A stretch of 64,000 bases of DNA from Burkholderia seminalis DSM 23518 (lineage in GTDB: Bacteria > Pseudomonadota > Gammaproteobacteria > Burkholderiales > Burkholderiaceae), in NCBI RefSeq assembly GCF_902832885.1, contig NZ_CADFDK010000004.1, forward strand, positions 529,655-593,654, given 5' to 3'. The translations under genes and the position numbers were made by a program. A model generated the notes under the pieces. That model had not been told where the DNA came from. It saw only the letters and a list, made by a program, of their open reading frames with translations, and made no database searches. Below, in pieces: positions 63,143 to 64,000 of this stretch (its first letter is position 1; every line of letters begins with the position of its first letter).

Positions 63143-63154
63143 ACATAAATGTAT
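63141..63154. promoter_or_regulatory. Inverted repeat over the LysR start codon
   Basis: ATACAT (63141-63146) and ATGTAT (63149-63154) are separated by AA. The repeat includes the first bases of the LysR start, about 90-100 bp from the divergent epimerase gene. Confidence 0.5.
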
Positions 63155-63240
63155 AGTCGATCTTCGAGGTTAGGCAATTTATTGTTAGTCGCCGGCACGC
63201 CAGAATGCGTCTCACGATGGTTCATTCAAGGAGAGCGGCG

Positions 63241-64000
63241 ATGACGACGGATACAGGCATGGCGCACCGGCAGGTACTGGTGCTCGGTGCGAGCGGCGGG
63301 ATTGGCGGGGAAGTCGCGCGGCAGTTGCGCGATGCAGGCTGGCAGGTGCGTGCGCTCAAGCGCGGGCTCGATGCCGAGGTCGTGGAGCGCGACGGCATCG
63401 TGTGGATGCGCGGCGATGCGCTGGATCGCGACGCGGTGGTCCGTGCCGCAGGCGGCTGCAGCGTGATCGTGCATGCGGTGAATCCGCCCGGATACCGGAA
63501 CTGGCCGACCCAGGTGCTGCCGATGATCGACAACACGATCGCGGCGGCGACGGGGGCGCAGGCGACCATCGTGCTGCCCGGGACCGTCTACAACTATGGC
63601 GCGGATGCGTTCCCGCTGCTGCGGGAGGATGCCCCGCAGCATCCGGCGACCCGCAAGGGCGCGATCCGCGTCGAGATGGAGCGGCGGCTGCAGGACGCGA
63701 CCGCGCGGGGCGTGCGCACGATCATCGTGCGGGCGGGCGATTTCTTCGGGGCGAGCGCCCGCAACAACTGGTTCTCGCAGGGGCTGATCAAGCCCGGACG
63801 GCCCGTCGCGACCGTCAATGTACCGGGGCGGCCGGGCGTCGGCCATCAGTGGTCGTACCTGCCGGACGCCGCCCGCGCGATGGTCGAACTGATCGAACGG
63901 CGCGATGCGCTGGAGCCGTTCGCGCGTTTTCATCTGGGCGGGCACTGGGATGCGGACGGCACGCAGATGGCGCAGGCCGTGCAGCGCGTCGCGCAACGGC
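63241..64000 (+). CDS. NAD(P)-dependent epimerase/dehydratase, 3' end outside window
   Basis: 253 codons are visible. ATG at 63241 with AAGGAGAG upstream. The Rossmann motif VLGASGGIGGEVARQL (about 14-29) and the middle part VNPPGYRNWPTQVLPMIDNT, with YNYGADAFPLL, follow the extended-SDR (NAD-dependent epimerase) family. It is divergent from the LysR gene, which is probably its regulator. The substrate cannot be named from the visible part. Confidence 0.87.
   Translation, partial: MTTDTGMAHRQVLVLGASGGIGGEVARQLRDAGWQVRALKRGLDAEVVERDGIVWMRGDALDRDAVVRAAGGCSVIVHAVNPPGYRNWPTQVLPMIDNTIAAATGAQATIVLPGTVYNYGADAFPLLREDAPQHPATRKGAIRVEMERRLQDATARGVRTIIVRAGDFFGASARNNWFSQGLIKPGRPVATVNVPGRPGVGHQWSYLPDAARAMVELIERRDALEPFARFHLGGHWDADGTQMAQAVQRVAQR

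Overview
The window is about 68% GC throughout, tightly packed, and reads as a secondary replicon of a Burkholderia, most likely of the B. cepacia complex. This is an inference from gene content and codon use: a fragment of a type III secretion system (T3SS), many AraC and LysR regulators, a creBCD locus, an HTH-fused aspartate carbamoyltransferase and an entericidin. I saw no tRNA, rRNA, CRISPR array, insertion sequence or phage gene.

Left part (1-24.8 kb). A minus-strand T3SS block (sctQ, sctR, a VirB1-like lytic transglycosylase and a giant Ala/Gln-rich protein that runs off the left edge) is separated by a terminator from a small winged-helix regulator that has no receiver domain. Next come a molybdenum hydroxylase pair (isoquinoline 1-oxidoreductase type) and its divergent AraC regulator. 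After about 1.9 kb of poorly coding, partly AT-rich DNA lies a five-gene plus-strand cluster of small secreted Ser/Gly/Thr/Asn-rich or Ala/Pro-rich proteins, followed by a VpsR/BerB-like sigma-54 activator. A consensus sigma-54 promoter lies upstream of the cluster. I consider this the best candidate for an undescribed system: a matrix or fibre locus under RpoN control. Two small orphan genes, an RcsB-like LuxR regulator, a Cache-type chemoreceptor and a ketopantoate reductase-like gene complete this part.

Middle (24.9-42.2 kb). An AraC regulator precedes a complete polyol or sugar operon: periplasmic binding protein, ATPase, permease, zinc alcohol dehydrogenase, FGGY kinase and an L-xylulose reductase-like SDR. 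Then follow a MocA-like nucleotidyltransferase, a VanX-type dipeptidase, a Phd/VapC toxin-antitoxin pair, an iron-uptake operon (TonB receptor, Sel1 protein, PiuC-type hydroxylase) behind a candidate Fur box, a FitA/FitB toxin-antitoxin pair, and the HTH-aspartate carbamoyltransferase fusion with a 19-bp dyad upstream.

Right part (42.2-64 kb). This holds an EamA exporter with an AraC regulator, a MoaF/SDR pair, a DapB-like protein with a 15-bp minisatellite, a DUF4410-like lipoprotein, and a two-component system next to a secreted EF-hand-like protein and a secreted repeat protein. A 10-bp tandem array of CGACATA sites lies in the divergent region before a sterol desaturase/SDR pair. creBC and creD follow, with an 11-bp-phased set of CreB half-sites between creC and creD. 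The end of the window has a RidA protein, an MFS exporter with divergent LysR, a second LysR, and an NAD-dependent epimerase cut by the right edge.
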